Assembly: GCF_019175385.1 (NCBI RefSeq)
Contig: NC_083345.1
Span: 15,028,027-15,092,026 of the forward strand
DNA: 64,000 nt
Direction of reading: 5' to 3'
DNA from: Lycium barbarum
Lineage: Eukaryota; Streptophyta; Magnoliopsida; Solanales; Solanaceae
Made by a program: the position numbers and the translations under genes. Each line of letters starts with the position of its first letter. Within the stretch, counting starts at the first letter, position 1. The notes under the pieces are model-generated. The model did no database searches, had not been told where the DNA came from, and saw nothing but the letters and a program-made list of their open reading frames with translations. Positions 63,894-64,000 of this stretch are shown piece after piece.

Positions 63894-64000
63894 TCAAAAT
63901 ATTGGTGCTTCATCATGAATCTCTTCTGCGGGCTGAAACAAATGCGGGTACATGGATTTCATATCCTCCTCGGCTTCCCATCTAGCTTCTTCAACTTTCT
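63894..64000 (-). CDS. pol: C-terminus of second chromovirus polyprotein
   Basis: The minus strand encodes KVEEARWEAEEDMKSMYPHL, a few more residues and a stop at 63894. This is the chromodomain-type tail homologous to the one at about 53220-53290, but here without stop codons. The rest of the polyprotein lies beyond the window edge. Confidence 0.75.
   Translation of the reverse strand, partial: KVEEARWEAEEDMKSMYPHLFQPAEEIHDEAPIF

Overview
This is nuclear DNA of a flowering plant, almost certainly from the nightshade family (Solanaceae). The genes have introns, the intergenic DNA is very AT-rich, and many repeats look Solanaceae-like: SINE tails ending in TTG repeats, a MITE of the 'ctatgttgcccggactc' type, Stowaway elements and long-LTR chromoviruses. 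There are no operons, CRISPR arrays or bacterial features.

Layout. 1-5490: an HSP70-like gene on the minus strand, with a reconstructable 5'UTR intron, TATA box and heat-shock elements. A decayed, unrecognised coding fragment lies downstream of it. 5570-11560: a nest of small DNA transposons and SINEs plus a fragment of plastid matK. 11750-36700: a cluster of copper amine oxidase (CuAO) genes. It holds an intact 5-exon gene on plus (CuAO-1), a pseudogene copy on plus (CuAO-2), an intact diverged 4-exon gene on minus (CuAO-3), and a broken gene on minus (CuAO-4) whose last exon is cut off from the rest by a 4.7-kb insertion. A Helitron-like element with gene-like scraps lies between CuAO-1 and CuAO-2. 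CuAO-1 and CuAO-2 sit in a segmental duplication that also carried along the last exon of CuAO-3.

38456-57940 is a layered transposon complex. A 2.1-kb hAT element (8-bp target duplication) was invaded by a Ty3/Gypsy chromovirus (5-bp target duplication GATTG). Half of the array was then duplicated in tandem, one copy collapsed to a solo LTR, and the remaining element took a 4.2-kb insertion between protease and reverse transcriptase and lost its RNase H region. 58.6-60.5 kb: a Stowaway MITE and an intact F-box gene on minus. 61170-64000: the 3' LTR and polyprotein end of a second chromovirus on minus, running out of the window.

Four genes look functional: the HSP70-like gene, CuAO-1, CuAO-3 and the F-box gene. 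The two CuAOs should oxidise di/polyamines to aminoaldehydes, ammonia and hydrogen peroxide outside the cell. No joint pathway between the CuAO, HSP70 and F-box genes is evident. Exon boundaries were placed by hand from splice sites and from comparison between the copies. Family calls come from recognised motifs, not from database searches.
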